Source: Synaphobranchus kaupii
Lineage: Eukaryota; Chordata; Actinopteri; Anguilliformes; Synaphobranchidae
DNA length: 64,000 bases
Direction: 5' to 3'
NCBI GenBank assembly: GCA_029718625.1
Contig: CM056380.1
Span: 16,534,512 to 16,598,511, forward strand
The notes under the pieces are model-generated. The model saw only the letters and a list, made by a program, of their open reading frames with translations. It ran no database searches and was not told the DNA's origin. Position numbers and translations under genes: made by a program. Each line of letters opens with the position of its first letter. The first letter of the stretch is position 1. Positions 38,151-48,801 of this stretch are shown one piece after another.

Positions 38151-38846
38151 AGCAAAGCGAACCATGTTTCTGCTACATGTACACCTTAAATCCTTCAACA
38201 TCTTCACATTCAAAAAATAAATGAATACCCAGGTTTATATCTCACAGTAATTTTGAAGTTTAATGTACTAAAATATCCTAACATGTATGTCACTCTTGAC
38301 ACAATCAACAACGTTTGTTAAATCTGATAAGTAAAAGCAAGTTAGTTTATGCACAAACGCAGTTTGGTGTGCTCAGTGATCACTGAAGCCAGTGCAGAAA
38401 ATGTGTTTTGCAATCGTAGTTAAGGGCTTGTGTGGTTAGACTGCAGGTCACCAATAGATACTGATAATGTGAATATGCTGCAATTACTGTGCCGTCCAAT
38501 GAAAAAAGCTATTGCATTGCTTCTGTGTGTCCACGTGTTTTATCCATTTTATTATAGTTTTATTATTTTAACAGCCTTACCTACTTTAACTACTGAGACA
38601 TCTGTGTGAACAGTAATCTAGCGATGGCTTTCTAAGATGTTATGAAACATCTAATTTGACTCTATTATTTATTTATAAATGTTATTATGTATTTGGTTTG
38701 TGTTATATTTATATCATTATTATTAGTATTTGTATCGTGGCTCTAGGTTAGCATAAGTTTTACTTGTATTTAGTACTGTAATGATATTGTGCATATCTGG
38801 TCTGGTAAGGTTGCTCAAATAACTGATGAATTATATCATTATTATA

Positions 38847-39387
38847 CACTGCCTGGCCAAAAAAAAAGTCACACTCTAATATGTCGTTGAACCGCCTTTA
38901 GCTTTGATTGTGGCATGCATTCGTCGTGGCATTGTTTCGACAACCTCATGCAACGTCACAACATTTATTTCCATCCAGAGTTGCATTCATTTTTGGCCAA
39001 GATCTTGTATTGATGACAGGAGAGTTGAACCACTCCGTAAAGTCTTCTCCAGCACATCCCAAAGACTTGTAATGGGGTTTAGGTCAGGACTCTGGTGGCC
39101 AATTAATGTGTGAAAATTATTCCTCATGCTCCCTGAACCACTCTTTCACAATTTAAGCCTGATGAATCTTGTCATTGTCATCCTGGAATATGCCCATTGA
39201 TGGGATAACCTGGTCATTCAGTACATTCAGGTACTTGGCTGACTTCATTTTATTGCTGCATAACATTGCTGAGCCTAGACCTGACCAATTGAAGCAACCC
39301 CAGATCATGACACTGCCTCGAGAGGCTTGTACAGTGGGCACTATGCATGACGGGTGCAACAGCGACTTTTTTTTTGACCAGGCAGTG
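38847..39387 (-). mobile_element. Internally deleted Tc1/mariner element, copy 1
   Basis: 541 bp, starting cactgcctggcc and ending ggcaggcagtg-type sequence (gaccaggcagtg), flanked by TA on both sides as expected for Tc1/mariner. Oriented minus, its body encodes only the C-terminal half of a transposase; an open part covers 39153-39359. It is close to full-length alignable with the copy at 46070-46612, in opposite orientation. The N-terminal DNA-binding half and first catalytic Asp region are absent from both, so they descend from one already shortened element. Confidence 0.85.
39153..39359 (-). pseudogene. Tc1-like transposase C-terminal fragment, copy 1
   Basis: The minus-strand frame reads [17 protein letters not shown], then [13 protein letters not shown] and FQDDNDKIH. 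This corresponds to the GSVMVWGCF and Q(D/Q)DN.KH blocks of Tc1 transposases; the Asp in QDDN is the second catalytic Asp. The reading then breaks before the PDLNPIE.LW block, which survives in other frames. There is no start region and no first catalytic block. Confidence 0.8.
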
Positions 39388-40228
39388 TATATTATATTAT
39401 ATTATATTGTAGTATTCTGCAAATGGAATAGGAGGTAAACCCTAGGACAAAATTAAATCAACATATGTGCAAAATTAATGTGCAGAACACATTGGAAAAA
39501 AATAACAGAATTCTCCAAAAAAAGTCAACAATTAGCAGATCATTACAATTCAGAGCCTATTAATGTGCTTGGAGTAAAAACCGGCATACACACTGGATCC
39601 CCACGACCAGGGTTGAGAAACACTGCTTTAAATGATATGGAACTTAAATTAAATTCTTCCACCGTGCACCATCTGCTGAGGAAATACTGTCAACTTGGGC
39701 CCTGGCAGTGCATTTTAAAAAGAAAGAATATTGTCTTCCAAAGAAAAGCCAGATCTCAGGAAAGCAGATACTCCAGGACACCACCAATGAACACACACTT
39801 TACAAGTTAAGATTACCTTAGACAGTAAATCACTGCGTCAGGGAGTCTGGCAGTCGATGGTTTAAAAGGAGAGCTTTAGAGCTCTTTAATACAACCCAGA
39901 GCATATTCCATAAAATCAATATTCCCATTAGAATTTGGACAACACGTTCTGATAGTGCCATCAAGCCTATTGTGCAGCAGGACAACCCTGCCATTGATCT
40001 CTCTGGAAATGGAAAGCGTTCTCTCCTTGAGGACCGAGCCGAGTAGTGGGACCCTAAAGCAGCAGGGGGAGGGGGGTGCATTAGGGTCCCCAGGATCTAG
40101 ACGGGCTGGGATCTCCAGGGGAGGGACTCCATTGAGGCCACAAGCCGATACAGTCCATCTACCTTCTAATGCAGGCAGTGCTGTATGCTGGGTCAATGTT
40201 TAGCATCGCATTCTGTACCATTTCTATT
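39388..40228. other. Non-coding stretch, no gene seen
   Basis: Contains a short gaccagggttgagaaacact motif at 39604, like the end of a hAT-type MITE, but no partner end was established. Open frames are short and without motifs. Confidence 0.4.
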
Positions 40229-40310
40229 TTTTATTGAACCTTTATTTTACCAGGCAGGCCAATTAAGATCAAAATCTTATTTACAATGCCGGCCTGGCAA
40301 GAGTCAAAAG
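40229..40310 (-). mobile_element. Retroelement 3' end fragment
   Basis: The string ttgaacctttattttaccag followed by ggccaattaagatcaaaatc and ttatttacaa resembles the frequent fish LINE 3' terminus tttatttaaccaggcaagtc. Strand is inferred from the T-rich side. Confidence 0.4.
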
Positions 40311-40369
40311 AACTGTGCGCCCATGCCTTTCAGTATAGTGACAAAAGCGCTGTATATTAGAACAGCGGA

Positions 40370-40650
40370 CTGCAACCCTGGCCCTGGGGAGCCACAAGTT
40401 CTGCTGGCTTGTGTTTTCACCTTAAGATCAACAACCAGTTCCCAAGGAACCAGATAAGTTTATTGTGCAATCAATTTCCTGAATTATGTCCTGAGTAACA
40501 ATGAAATACAGCAGAGCCTGTGACTCTCCAAGACCAGGGTTGGGGACCCCAGTAGACCCTGTGGCTCTACAGGACCAGGGTTGAGGCCCCAGTGGACCCT
40601 GCCGCTCTCCAGGACCAGGCTTGGGGACCCCAGCAAAACGTGGGTGGCCG
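40370..40650. repeat. MITE-like fragment and short tandem repeat
   Basis: 40375-40440 has gccctggggagccacaag and ttttcaccttaagatcaac, as in a hAT-type MITE. 40515-40640 has about three tandem copies of a 45-50 bp unit containing ctccaggaccagg and ccccagtggaccctg. Confidence 0.5.
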
Positions 40651-40784
40651 GTAGCTACAGTTGTGGAAGCATGGGTCCCTCTGGTAAAATAAATACTTGG
40701 AACAAGTTTCTTTTTGGCAGTGCTATGAAAAACCTTGTATCACCAAAACAAAAAATGAATATGCAGGAGTATCAGAAAGAAATA

Positions 40785-40890
40785 TATATATATATATTTT
40801 TTTTATTTATTATTTTTTAATTTTTATTTTTATTTTTTTATTTTTTTATTTTTTTTAATTTTTATTTTTATTTTATTTTATTTTTTTACA
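40785..40890. repeat. T/A low-complexity tract
   Basis: A (TA)n stretch followed by runs of TTTTTATTT. Confidence 0.95.
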
Positions 40891-41433
40891 TTGACCATCA
40901 GAGCATTATGGTTCAGAGAAGTTACGAATCAACTATTAAATGTCAACTTATGAAACACTGATGGTACATAGAGCCAAACGATTACTTTATATATGTTTTA
41001 ACAAAACAAGATGACACAAATATTTGCTGTCACGCTGGGAAAGGCCAGCCAACAGAAAACCCTGAGCCTGTGTAAACATGTGCAGTCACCAACAGCAAAT
41101 ATGGTCCCCATTGAGATTTCACCAGGCATCTATTAAAGATGGTGTCAAAATGAGGCCCAAAGGCCTTCTACGAGTTACAGAAAAATGAAAATGAAAGAAA
41201 ACAAAAACAAAAAACATTGCTCCCCTCTGAGCTTAAGTGAAACAATTCTGGGGCCTACAGTATCTACCACTATGGACAGCTAAGCTGCTTACTGGTTACT
41301 GGAATCAAGAACACAGGCAAAAGCATGGTCCTTTTACAAGCCCGGATCAAAAACACAAAGCAGGCAGTCATCTAGTACAGGTCTTACTGCTGGCTTTTTG
41401 TGTACATTGAGCCACAAGTCCTATCAGCTAAGG

Positions 41434-41729
41434 CAGGGGTGTCAAACTCCAGTCCTGGAGGGTCGCAGTGTCTGCTGGTTTTCGTGATTTCCTTTCAATC
41501 AGCAGCCAATTTAGTGCAGACTCTCTAATTCTTTAGCCAACCAGTGACTTAAATTAAGCACTTAAGTCCAGGAACACATCAAAAATCAACCAGTGACTTA
41601 AATTTAGCACTTAAGTCCAGGAACACATCAAAAATAAACCAGTGACTTAAATTAAGCACTTAAGTCCAGGAACACATAAAAAACCAGCAGACACAGCGGC
41701 CCTCCAGGATTCGAGTTTGAGAACCCTGG
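41434..41729. mobile_element. hAT-type MITE with internal 49-bp triplicate
   Basis: Begins caggggtgtcaaactccag and ends in the imperfect inverse gagtttgagaaccctgg; subterminal ggagggtcgcagtgtctgct pairs with agacacagcggccctcc. The CAGGGGTGTCAAACTC end is characteristic of hAT elements. No 8-bp target duplication is visible. Inside, three copies of a 49-bp unit (aaccagtgacttaaattaag then cacttaagtccaggaacaca) start at 41539, 41588 and 41637. Confidence 0.65.
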
Positions 41730-42089
41730 TTGACTGAGTATCTACATAAATACCAGACGGGTGAACTACGTTGACTTATTACTGAGCTATGGAGAACTGT
41801 TTTAGTTGGGCACGACACATCACTTTGAAAAGCGGAGCAGTCAAAGGGAAGAAATTATAAAAAAAATGATCATGAAAAAAACACAGCTAGGCTCCCTCCC
41901 CAACTTCCGATTGCCATTATCTGTGTATTCGGAGGAGGTTGCACATGTTTTATCGAAGCGGTTCGTTCATCCTCTGAGAAGCCCATCCTGGAAGCTGCTT
42001 CCTGTTTCCTGCGGAGTGAGTATTCTCTTGAGTGGAGTTGGCTGTCCATCCTGCTCGTGCTGAGAGCCCAGTGCAGCCAGTGTTTTTGT

Positions 42090-42140
42090 TGTGTGTGTGT
42101 GTGTGTGTGTCTGTGTGTGTGTGTGTGTGCGTGCTTGTGT

Positions 42141-42171
<31 letters not shown>

Positions 42172-42357
42172 CATGTGTATGTATGTGTGTGTGTGTGTGT
42201 GTGTGCGCGCAGATGTGTGTGCGTGCGACCGTGCGTGTGTGTGCGCACATGCGCGCGTCTGTGTTTGTGTGTGCGTGTGCGTGCGTGCATGTGTGTGCGT
42301 GCGTGCGTGTGTGCGTGCGTGCGTGCGTGCGTGCGTGCGTGTGTGTGTGTGTGTGTG
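42090..42357. repeat. Compound GT/GCGT repeat
   Basis: GT tracts with GCGT runs (pure near 42297-42338). Frames through it are Cys/Val artefacts. Confidence 0.95.
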
Positions 42358-42737
42358 ATAACTGGCTGCCAGATGAAAGTGAATGACACAGAAGTCCTAA
42401 TTAGGTCATACATTTTTGAGAAAGTAGTAGAAAGAGATGCAATTAAGGCCAAGTCTTTGGTGCTGTTGACATTGCTCATTAGCAGTGTATGCCAAAGGGA
42501 AGTCTAAGAGAGAGAGCTATTCTTACTGCCTCTTTAATACATGTGTCCCCTAAAGATCAAAGCATCCATCTATTCCATGTAATAACTCCAGACAAGCCCA
42601 CCGCCTCCTCTGTTTGTCATCACAGGAGAGCTCGAGAGCCGCGGTTCTCAGAATGCCCTGACCTTTAAAGGGCTGGGCAGGAACCCGCATTTTGTCTGGT
42701 CCGGGGGGGGGAGGCAGGGCAGGTTCGACACAACGGC

Positions 42738-42880
42738 ATCACAAATATGTGATTAGAACGTTCTTAACTGAACATTCTAATGCTGATGTAGCAATCACTA
42801 CTGGTAATTGAAAACAATAGAGTCCTAGGACACTGACTTAATAATAAAAAAAACATTCCAAAAGACCTACACTTCAAAGG
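42738..42880 (+). mobile_element. TTAA-type MITE-like repeat, copy 2
   Basis: Matches 23625-23768 through the body, including the atcacaaatatgtgat hairpin. The second hairpin is partly eroded (gaacgttc in place of gaatgttt). It keeps the right end, acttcaaaggg then ttat, while its left end is missing. Confidence 0.6.
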
Positions 42881-43235
42881 GTTATGGGGCCGATTCGGTC
42901 GCACGTTGCCTCTTCATTTGCAGGCGGAATACTGATAGGTTCGGCTAAGGAATGCGGCCATTAAGAAAGAATTCCCTGGCGTTTACCTCTGGAATGACAG
43001 AGAGATGGCTAAACACGCGAAAGGGAGGTACTGCTGCTTTTTTTTCTGATGGCCATCTTTCAGCGGGGCTGGGAGGATCGAGTGGGTTGTGCCGCTCCTG
43101 TCCACCGACAATAATTATATCGTCTGTCAGTGCCCCCTCCTCCCAAAATGAACAGTGAGAGTGGGCTGTGCAGGTGTGATGGGGGTGATGACTACTGTCA
43201 TTATCCACAACTGCAGGTTTCTTCCGTCATCTTAC

Positions 43236-44960
43236 ATTATAATAGCAATAATAATAAACTTTATTTATATAGCACTTCTCAAAACACAGCTACAAAGTGT
43301 TTCAACAATGTGATAAAAACAGACAGTTTAAACACGCAAGTGTTAAAAACACAGGCAATAATAAAATAGTAAAACTGAAGCAAGATAAGAAAACGGAAAT
43401 AAAGTCAAAGATATATAGCCTCAGGTGATAAAAACGTTATTAAAGAATTGGGGAATGTAGTGATTAAATAAAAGCTAGCCTGCAAAATTTAGTTTTTAAA
43501 AGTGATTCAAAAGAAGACAGAGATTTGGCGAGCCTGATCTCCTTCGGCAGGTCGTTCCAAAGTCTTGGGGCTATGACGGAAAGGGCTCGATCCCCCTTTT
43601 TTTTCAGTTTAGACTGTGGAACAGCCAGAAGGCCCTTGCCCGAGGATCTCAGGCTGCGTTTAGGCTTATATGGGATTAAAAGCTCAGATATATACGTGGG
43701 TACGAGGACCATGCATGCCTTAAAAGTAATCTATACAATTTTTAAATCAATCCAAAATTTTACATGCAGCCAATGAAGTGAATCTAAAATGGGTGTGATA
43801 TGTTCTGTCTGTCTGGTGCCCACTGCAGCATTCTGAACTATCTGTAATCTGTATATACATGTTTGCCTTAGACTAGTGTAAAGAGACTTGAGATAGTCAA
43901 GACATGCTGAAATAAAGCCTGGGCTCTTTAGAAGTCAATCTGTATCTGAGGGAGGCAGTAAATCTAAGGCTGAGGAGATGAAGGCTTCTGAACATTTCAT
44001 GGCAGAAGTGGAGTTAAATATGCAAGCATGGACAGGACTAAACTTGTGACTCCCTGGACCAAGGAGCACAGAGTGAAATAAGATGCATTTATGGTCAGAA
44101 AAGCAAACATCTGTACAGTGCAGATTATTTAAGGTCAGACCCTGGGACAAAACCAGATCAAGAGTGTGACCGTTCATGTGAGTTGGCCCAGTGACTGCTA
44201 CAGCTAAATTAAATCAATAATGTTTAAAAACTCGGTGGCTACACTGACTAAGGATTTCTTAGAACAGCAAATATGGATATTAAAATCGAGAATCAAGATG
44301 TTGTCGTATTTAGGTAAAAGAATGCAGAGCAGTGCTGAAAATTATTTTAGGAAATTAGAGACTTAGGAGATTTAGGGGGTCTATAGACAACAACACAAAT
44401 AATTTGAAACTTACCCTGTATGAAAAAGGTAAGCAACTCAAAGGAAGGATTACTACCTCATTAAACATGCACTTTTGAATGAGTCTTTGTAAATGACTGT
44501 TACCCCTCCTCCATGACCTGATTGCCTATAGGCTGATGAAGGTGCAGGTAATTAGAGGCCTCAACAAGTACAGCAGCCTCATTTTGGCTTAACCAAAATT
44601 CAGTTATCATGAAAAAGTCAAAATCATTAGAGGAGATAAAATCTTGACAGATAAATGATTTATTAACAAAGGACCTAAAATTCAAGGGACCAATAGACAC
44701 CTTTTCCTTAGACACAGGAGATGTACGAGGTGAGAATTTGTATGGGTCTCATGTTATGTACAATACACCTACCCCTTGGCTTCTCAAAAAGCTCCTCAGT
44801 GGCCACGGAAACAGATTCATTCTATTATTACAAACTACCGGGATGGAAAAAACAGTAGCAGCACTGGACGAGGGTCCCCCAGGCCAGTAGGGGGAGCCAA
44901 TAGGAGTGAGCGCATCTAAAAATTGCGACAAAGAAAAGTGGTTCAGTTCAGTGACCGGCA
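43236..44960 (-). mobile_element. Non-LTR retrotransposon (L2/CR1-like) relic lacking most of the reverse transcriptase
   Basis: Read on the minus strand. An endonuclease start lies at 44500-44715 (FICQDFISSNDFDFF then MITEFWL, matching the TETWL motif). The endonuclease end is at 43935-44177 (NGHTLDLVLSQG and CFSDHKCILF, including the catalytic SDH). The extreme C-terminus is at 43464-43712 (SLRSSGKGLLAVPQSKLK, KKGDRALSVIAPRLWNDLP, SFESLLKTKF), a conserved tail of fish LINE polymerases. The 3' end at about 43236-43300 carries the fish LINE motif actttatttatatagcactt. Between about 43740 and 43920 the roughly 700-residue reverse transcriptase is missing. Clade assignment is tentative. Confidence 0.8.
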
Positions 44961-45347
44961 TTGAGTCCGGGAATGTGGGGTGAGTAAATAGTCACCTGCA
45001 GGCTGAATGAACTGTATAAAAAATGTTTGCAGACAGACTCTGTGTACCCAGGAGGCTCCTCCAGGGAGGGAGGCACTGCCTCCTCAAAATAAAAAATATA
45101 AAAAATATATTTGAAAAACTCTTTATGATAATTAAGCGTAAGCAATCAAATGAATAAAACAAATACAAATAAAAACACGTGAGAGGAAGGGGGCGATTAT
45201 TCAGCATCATATTTTTCGTTTAAATTGTGACAAAAACAGTGACCTCTATCGGTCGAAAAGGGAAATGGAGTAAACGCTCCTCGGAGGTAATCTCAAATTT
45301 GCCTCAGAGGAGCTCGCTGTCTGTTATACGTATGTATCAAAGACCTG

Positions 45348-45441
45348 GGGCCCTATCTTACACCCGGCGCAAAGCGGCGCTAACCCAAACGCAAGTGTCT
45401 TTGCTATCTTACACCCGGCGCTAGGTCCATAATAACGCCTA
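45348..45441 (+). mobile_element. Left-end fragment of PIF/Harbinger-like element
   Basis: 94 bp matching 33761-33854 almost exactly (gggccctatcttacacccgg through ccataataacgcct). It stops abruptly and SINE sequence follows. Confidence 0.85.
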
Positions 45442-45655
45442 GTGCGGTCAGGAGCTCGCAGGAGTTGCGCCCTGAAGAGGACGTGGCGCCCTCCCTTCCT
45501 ATCGCCGGCTGACGGGGTTGTGTAGCGGTGATTCTCTAGCGGTTGCTACACGGGGGGAATTGAAATAGAATAGGGGTTCAATTGGCTACTAAATTGGGAG
45601 AAAATGGGTAAAAATCAGAAAAAATTTATTAAAAAAAAATAAAAAAAAGTAGTGG
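45442..45655 (+). mobile_element. 5'-truncated SINE, second family
   Basis: Matches the 3' half of the full-length SINE at 48802-49203 (gcgccctgaagaggacgtgg, gtgattctctagcggttgct, gggttcaattggctac) and ends in an A-rich tail. The tRNA-like head is missing and replaced by the Harbinger fragment. Confidence 0.85.
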
Positions 45656-46069
45656 TAATGTAATTCCATTTTATTACATTTTATTTGACTTTTAAGGATC
45701 TAGCTTGTATTACATTTAATTTGTTTCTGAACTAATAAGAATTAAGTTGCATCCTCCCCCCAAGTCACCAAAACGAACCATTTTAGAGTGATTACACCAA
45801 AGATTTTCTTCCGGGGGAGCATGCCCCCGGACCCCCCTAGTTCAACCTCATCCTGCCTCCTCAGTTTTGAAACCCACCAGCCGCCACTGCCAGCCTATTT
45901 CAGTAGATGCCATTTTTACAAAAAAAAAAGGGCGAGCACTCCCAAAAAACATAAAATTATTGATAAAAGAGATGCTCTAGAAGCAACAAACAGACTGCAG
46001 CCATGTGTTGAGGCTAAGAGTCCTGCTAATGCCCTATCCCACAGCCAATAGAAGGTATTGAGCCAGCTA

Positions 46070-46612
46070 CACTGCCTGGCCAAAAAAAAAGTCGCCGTTG
46101 CACCCGTCATGCATAGTGCCCATTGTACAAGCCTCTGGAGGCAGTGTTATGATCTGGGGTAGCTTCAATTGGTCAGGTCTAGGCTCAGCAATGTTATGCA
46201 GCAGTAAAATGAAGTCAGCTGAGTACCTGAATGTACTGAATGACCAGGTTATCCCATCAATGGGCATATTCCAGGACGACAATGCCAAGATTCATTGGGC
46301 TCAAATTGTGAAAGAGTGGTTCAGGGATCATGAGGAATCATTTTCACACATAAACTGGCCACCAGAGTCCTGACCTTAACCCCATTGAAAGTCTTTGGGA
46401 TGTGCTGGAGAAGACTTCACGGAGTGGTTCGACTCTCCCGTTGTCAATACAAGATCTCGACCAAAAATGAATGCAACTCTGGATGGAAATGAATGTTGTG
46501 ATGTTGCATAAGGTTGTCGAAACAATGCCACGACGAATGCGCACCGTAATCAAAGCTAAAGGCGGTCCAACAAAATATTAGAGTGTGCGACTATTTTTTT
46601 GGCCAGGCAGTG
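46070..46612 (+). mobile_element. Internally deleted Tc1/mariner element, copy 2
   Basis: 543 bp between cactgcctggcc and ggccaggcagtg, a perfect 12-bp inverted pair, with TA on both sides (46068-46069 and 46613-46614). It shares an internal layout with 38847-39387, in opposite orientation. This copy has the more complete open frame. Confidence 0.87.
46098..46440 (+). pseudogene. Tc1-like transposase C-terminal fragment, copy 2
   Basis: 46098-46373 is open and reads [30 protein letters not shown] and [19 protein letters not shown] one-base frameshift near 46365 then puts [15 protein letters not shown] in another frame. The QDDN and PDLNPIE.LW blocks carry the second and third catalytic acids region of Tc1 transposases. 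The helix-turn-helix N-terminus and first catalytic Asp are absent. Confidence 0.82.
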
Positions 46613-46765
46613 TATAAAAAAAGGCAGAATAATCAGGTATAAAAAAAGACTAATTAAAAAGACGGATAAAATCATATTTTAGAAATTCTGACTGCTGGTA
46701 GGTGTCATTGCAGCCAACATGGATAATGTCTAAAGTTCACCAGACTTACAGGGGCTGTAAAGCTG

Positions 46766-46797
46766 GACTGACTGACTGACCGACTGACCGACCGAGC
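46766..46797. repeat. (GACT/GACC)n short tandem repeat
   Basis: Eight tetranucleotide units directly preceding the SINE at 46808. Confidence 0.85.
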
Positions 46798-46807
46798 TGG
46801 CAAGCGA

Positions 46808-46985
46808 GCAGTATAATGGTTAGGGAGCTGGGTTTGTAACCAAAGGATTGCAGGTTTCATTCCCAGGTTGGATATTGGCTTTGTACCCTTGAGCAAGGTA
46901 CTTAACCTGAATTGCTTCAGTATATATCCAGCTGCATAAATGGATACTATGTCAAAATGTGCAGAGATTAAAAGTTGCTCAGACT
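46808..46985 (+). mobile_element. tRNA-derived SINE, same family as the satellite source
   Basis: The tRNA-like head gcagtataatggttaggga, ctgggtttgtaaccaaagg and a B-box-like ggtttcattcccagg are followed by cccttgagcaaggtacttaa and ttgcttcagtatatatccag. The head is the stand-alone equivalent of the 49-bp satellite monomer (gcagtatagcataatggg..ctgggcttgtaatctaaagg), which ties the satellite to this SINE. Confidence 0.8.
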
Positions 46986-47716
46986 AATCAGGAAGTAGAC
47001 ATGAAGAGAGGTATCAGAAGATAATTGTAGCTGTTTGTGGCTTCCTGCTGTAGAATTAAACTGGACCAGAGTACAGCTATTATAACGCCTCTCTCAGCTT
47101 ATTAAGGCTAAGTTTAGGGCCACTGTTCTTGGAAGACTGGAGTTCACAATCTGAGTTCACAAGCAGAGTTGGACTGGGCCACAGTTGTGTTGTGCAAACA
47201 GAATTATTACAAGGTTTGTGCTTTAAGCCCGTGTCCACAGGTGATGTGCCTTGAGGTTAGCCGTCACACTGTTTCTGTTTTGCCGTGTCATCAGTAATTT
47301 CCTTCCAGACAGACTCGTACCTCAAAGGCATAAGTCCCACTGAAAACACATTGAAGATGCTGGAGCAGGAAGCATAAACAAACAGGAGGAGGAAGTGAGG
47401 ATTTGAGCCCTGGAGCGCGGATCTGAAACCCAGGGTTTCTCTGAGAGAGACGAGGCTGAGGTTTTGTATTCATGGCTTGGTTGGTGGAAACACTGGGGCC
47501 TCAGTCTGTAGGTGATGGCCCCTGGGAGATGCTATCTGTACCACTGATACAATGGCCTCACAGCCAGGAGAGCGCCACCTACTGACGCAGAATGCTTACA
47601 CGTGTCCAATCCTGATGATAGAAGAGATTGAACTGATAGAGAATTTTAATTTAGAAAAAGGAATAATACATTTCTTCCAATAACCAAGACCAGAACATTT
47701 TTCTGTTGTCATATTT

Positions 47717-48468
47717 GTGACGCGGTATGTCAAAACCAGGCGGAATTGGGCAGAGCTACGAACGGAGGAACAGCTGCAAAATGCCTTGGGGGTGAATCTT
47801 AGCGGTTTAGAGATTTTTGGACATTTATGATGCTACAAATATTAAAAATGTTCTGTAAAAGTTTCTAACTGAAATTTCATCGACAAAGTATTTTTTTAAA
47901 CACTTTTAAAGAGGCATATAATTTCACAAAATGATGCCTTGTTCGAGATTTTGCTTGGAAATGACACCAAATTTAAAAGCAAGTTTCGAAGTTACTGAAT
48001 GAAGCCAGCGAATTCGGACTAGGAAATGAACCTGGCCTGCAAGATTTAATTACGGACTATTTCATCAGTAAAGACAGTGTAGATTCGGACAAAAGTTGAT
48101 GATGCAATGAACGTAGCACGTGAAGTTTACAATGAGTGAGATTACGATCTTAGAATGTGTCAGTGCAAGTGTAAACAAAACTGCTTTGGTACAGATTTGG
48201 TTCATTTATAATGTACTTTATTGTAATGATATTGTGAACATGGCTGCAACATTATTTGCTGCAGTACACTCCTTTGACACTGATTTGTATTTTAACATAT
48301 TTAGTATTCAAACGGTCCGATTAAAATCTTAATAACTTCGCTTTGGAATATCCGATTTGAAAAAAGAAAGCGGAGTTGTAAAGTGCAAGGTCTATATTTT
48401 ACTAATATACCAATAACTCAAAATTGACCTCTTGCCCAATTCCGCCTGGTTTTGACATACCGCGTCAC
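47717..48468. mobile_element. 752-bp element with perfect 36-bp terminal inverted repeats
   Basis: Starts gtgacgcggtatgtcaaaac and ends with its exact inverse; the match is perfect for 36 bp (47717-47752 against 48433-48468). ATTT lies immediately outside both ends (47713-47716 and 48469-48472), a probable 4-bp target duplication. The interior is AT-rich and has no frame over about 70 codons, so it is non-autonomous. The end sequence does not match the other elements in the window; the superfamily is not recognised. Confidence 0.85.
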
Positions 48469-48507
48469 ATTTAAGAATGTTATCTCTTGCTCGGGTACAC
48501 GCCCACG

Positions 48508-48534
48508 CACACACACACACACACACACACACAG
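48508..48534. repeat. (CA)n microsatellite
   Basis: About 13 CA copies. Confidence 0.95.
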
Positions 48535-48801
48535 AAACAAGTGTTTCCTGTGGCCCTGTGGGCGAGTACCTTGTGTCACAATCCAAAGAGCCTGGAATAT
48601 GTAAATTACAGAATGATGGAGCGTGGTGACCGTTGCCCTTGGTGACGCACGTGACTATGATCAGGCAGCAAGTGCTGCTGTATTGTTCAAAGATGGGAAA
48701 CCTGGCACTCGGACTGATTCCCTCCACTCCCTCTCTGTCATCCACAAAGCCACATATGCCTCCGAGTAAGAGTGTATAATGCCCTCAGAAAGGGGACATT
48801 A

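Noticed and set aside
45811..45830. GC-rich hairpin ccgggggagcatgcccccgg
   Set aside because: A neat 7-bp stem but isolated; no terminator or RNA context in a vertebrate genome, and probably part of an old repeat.
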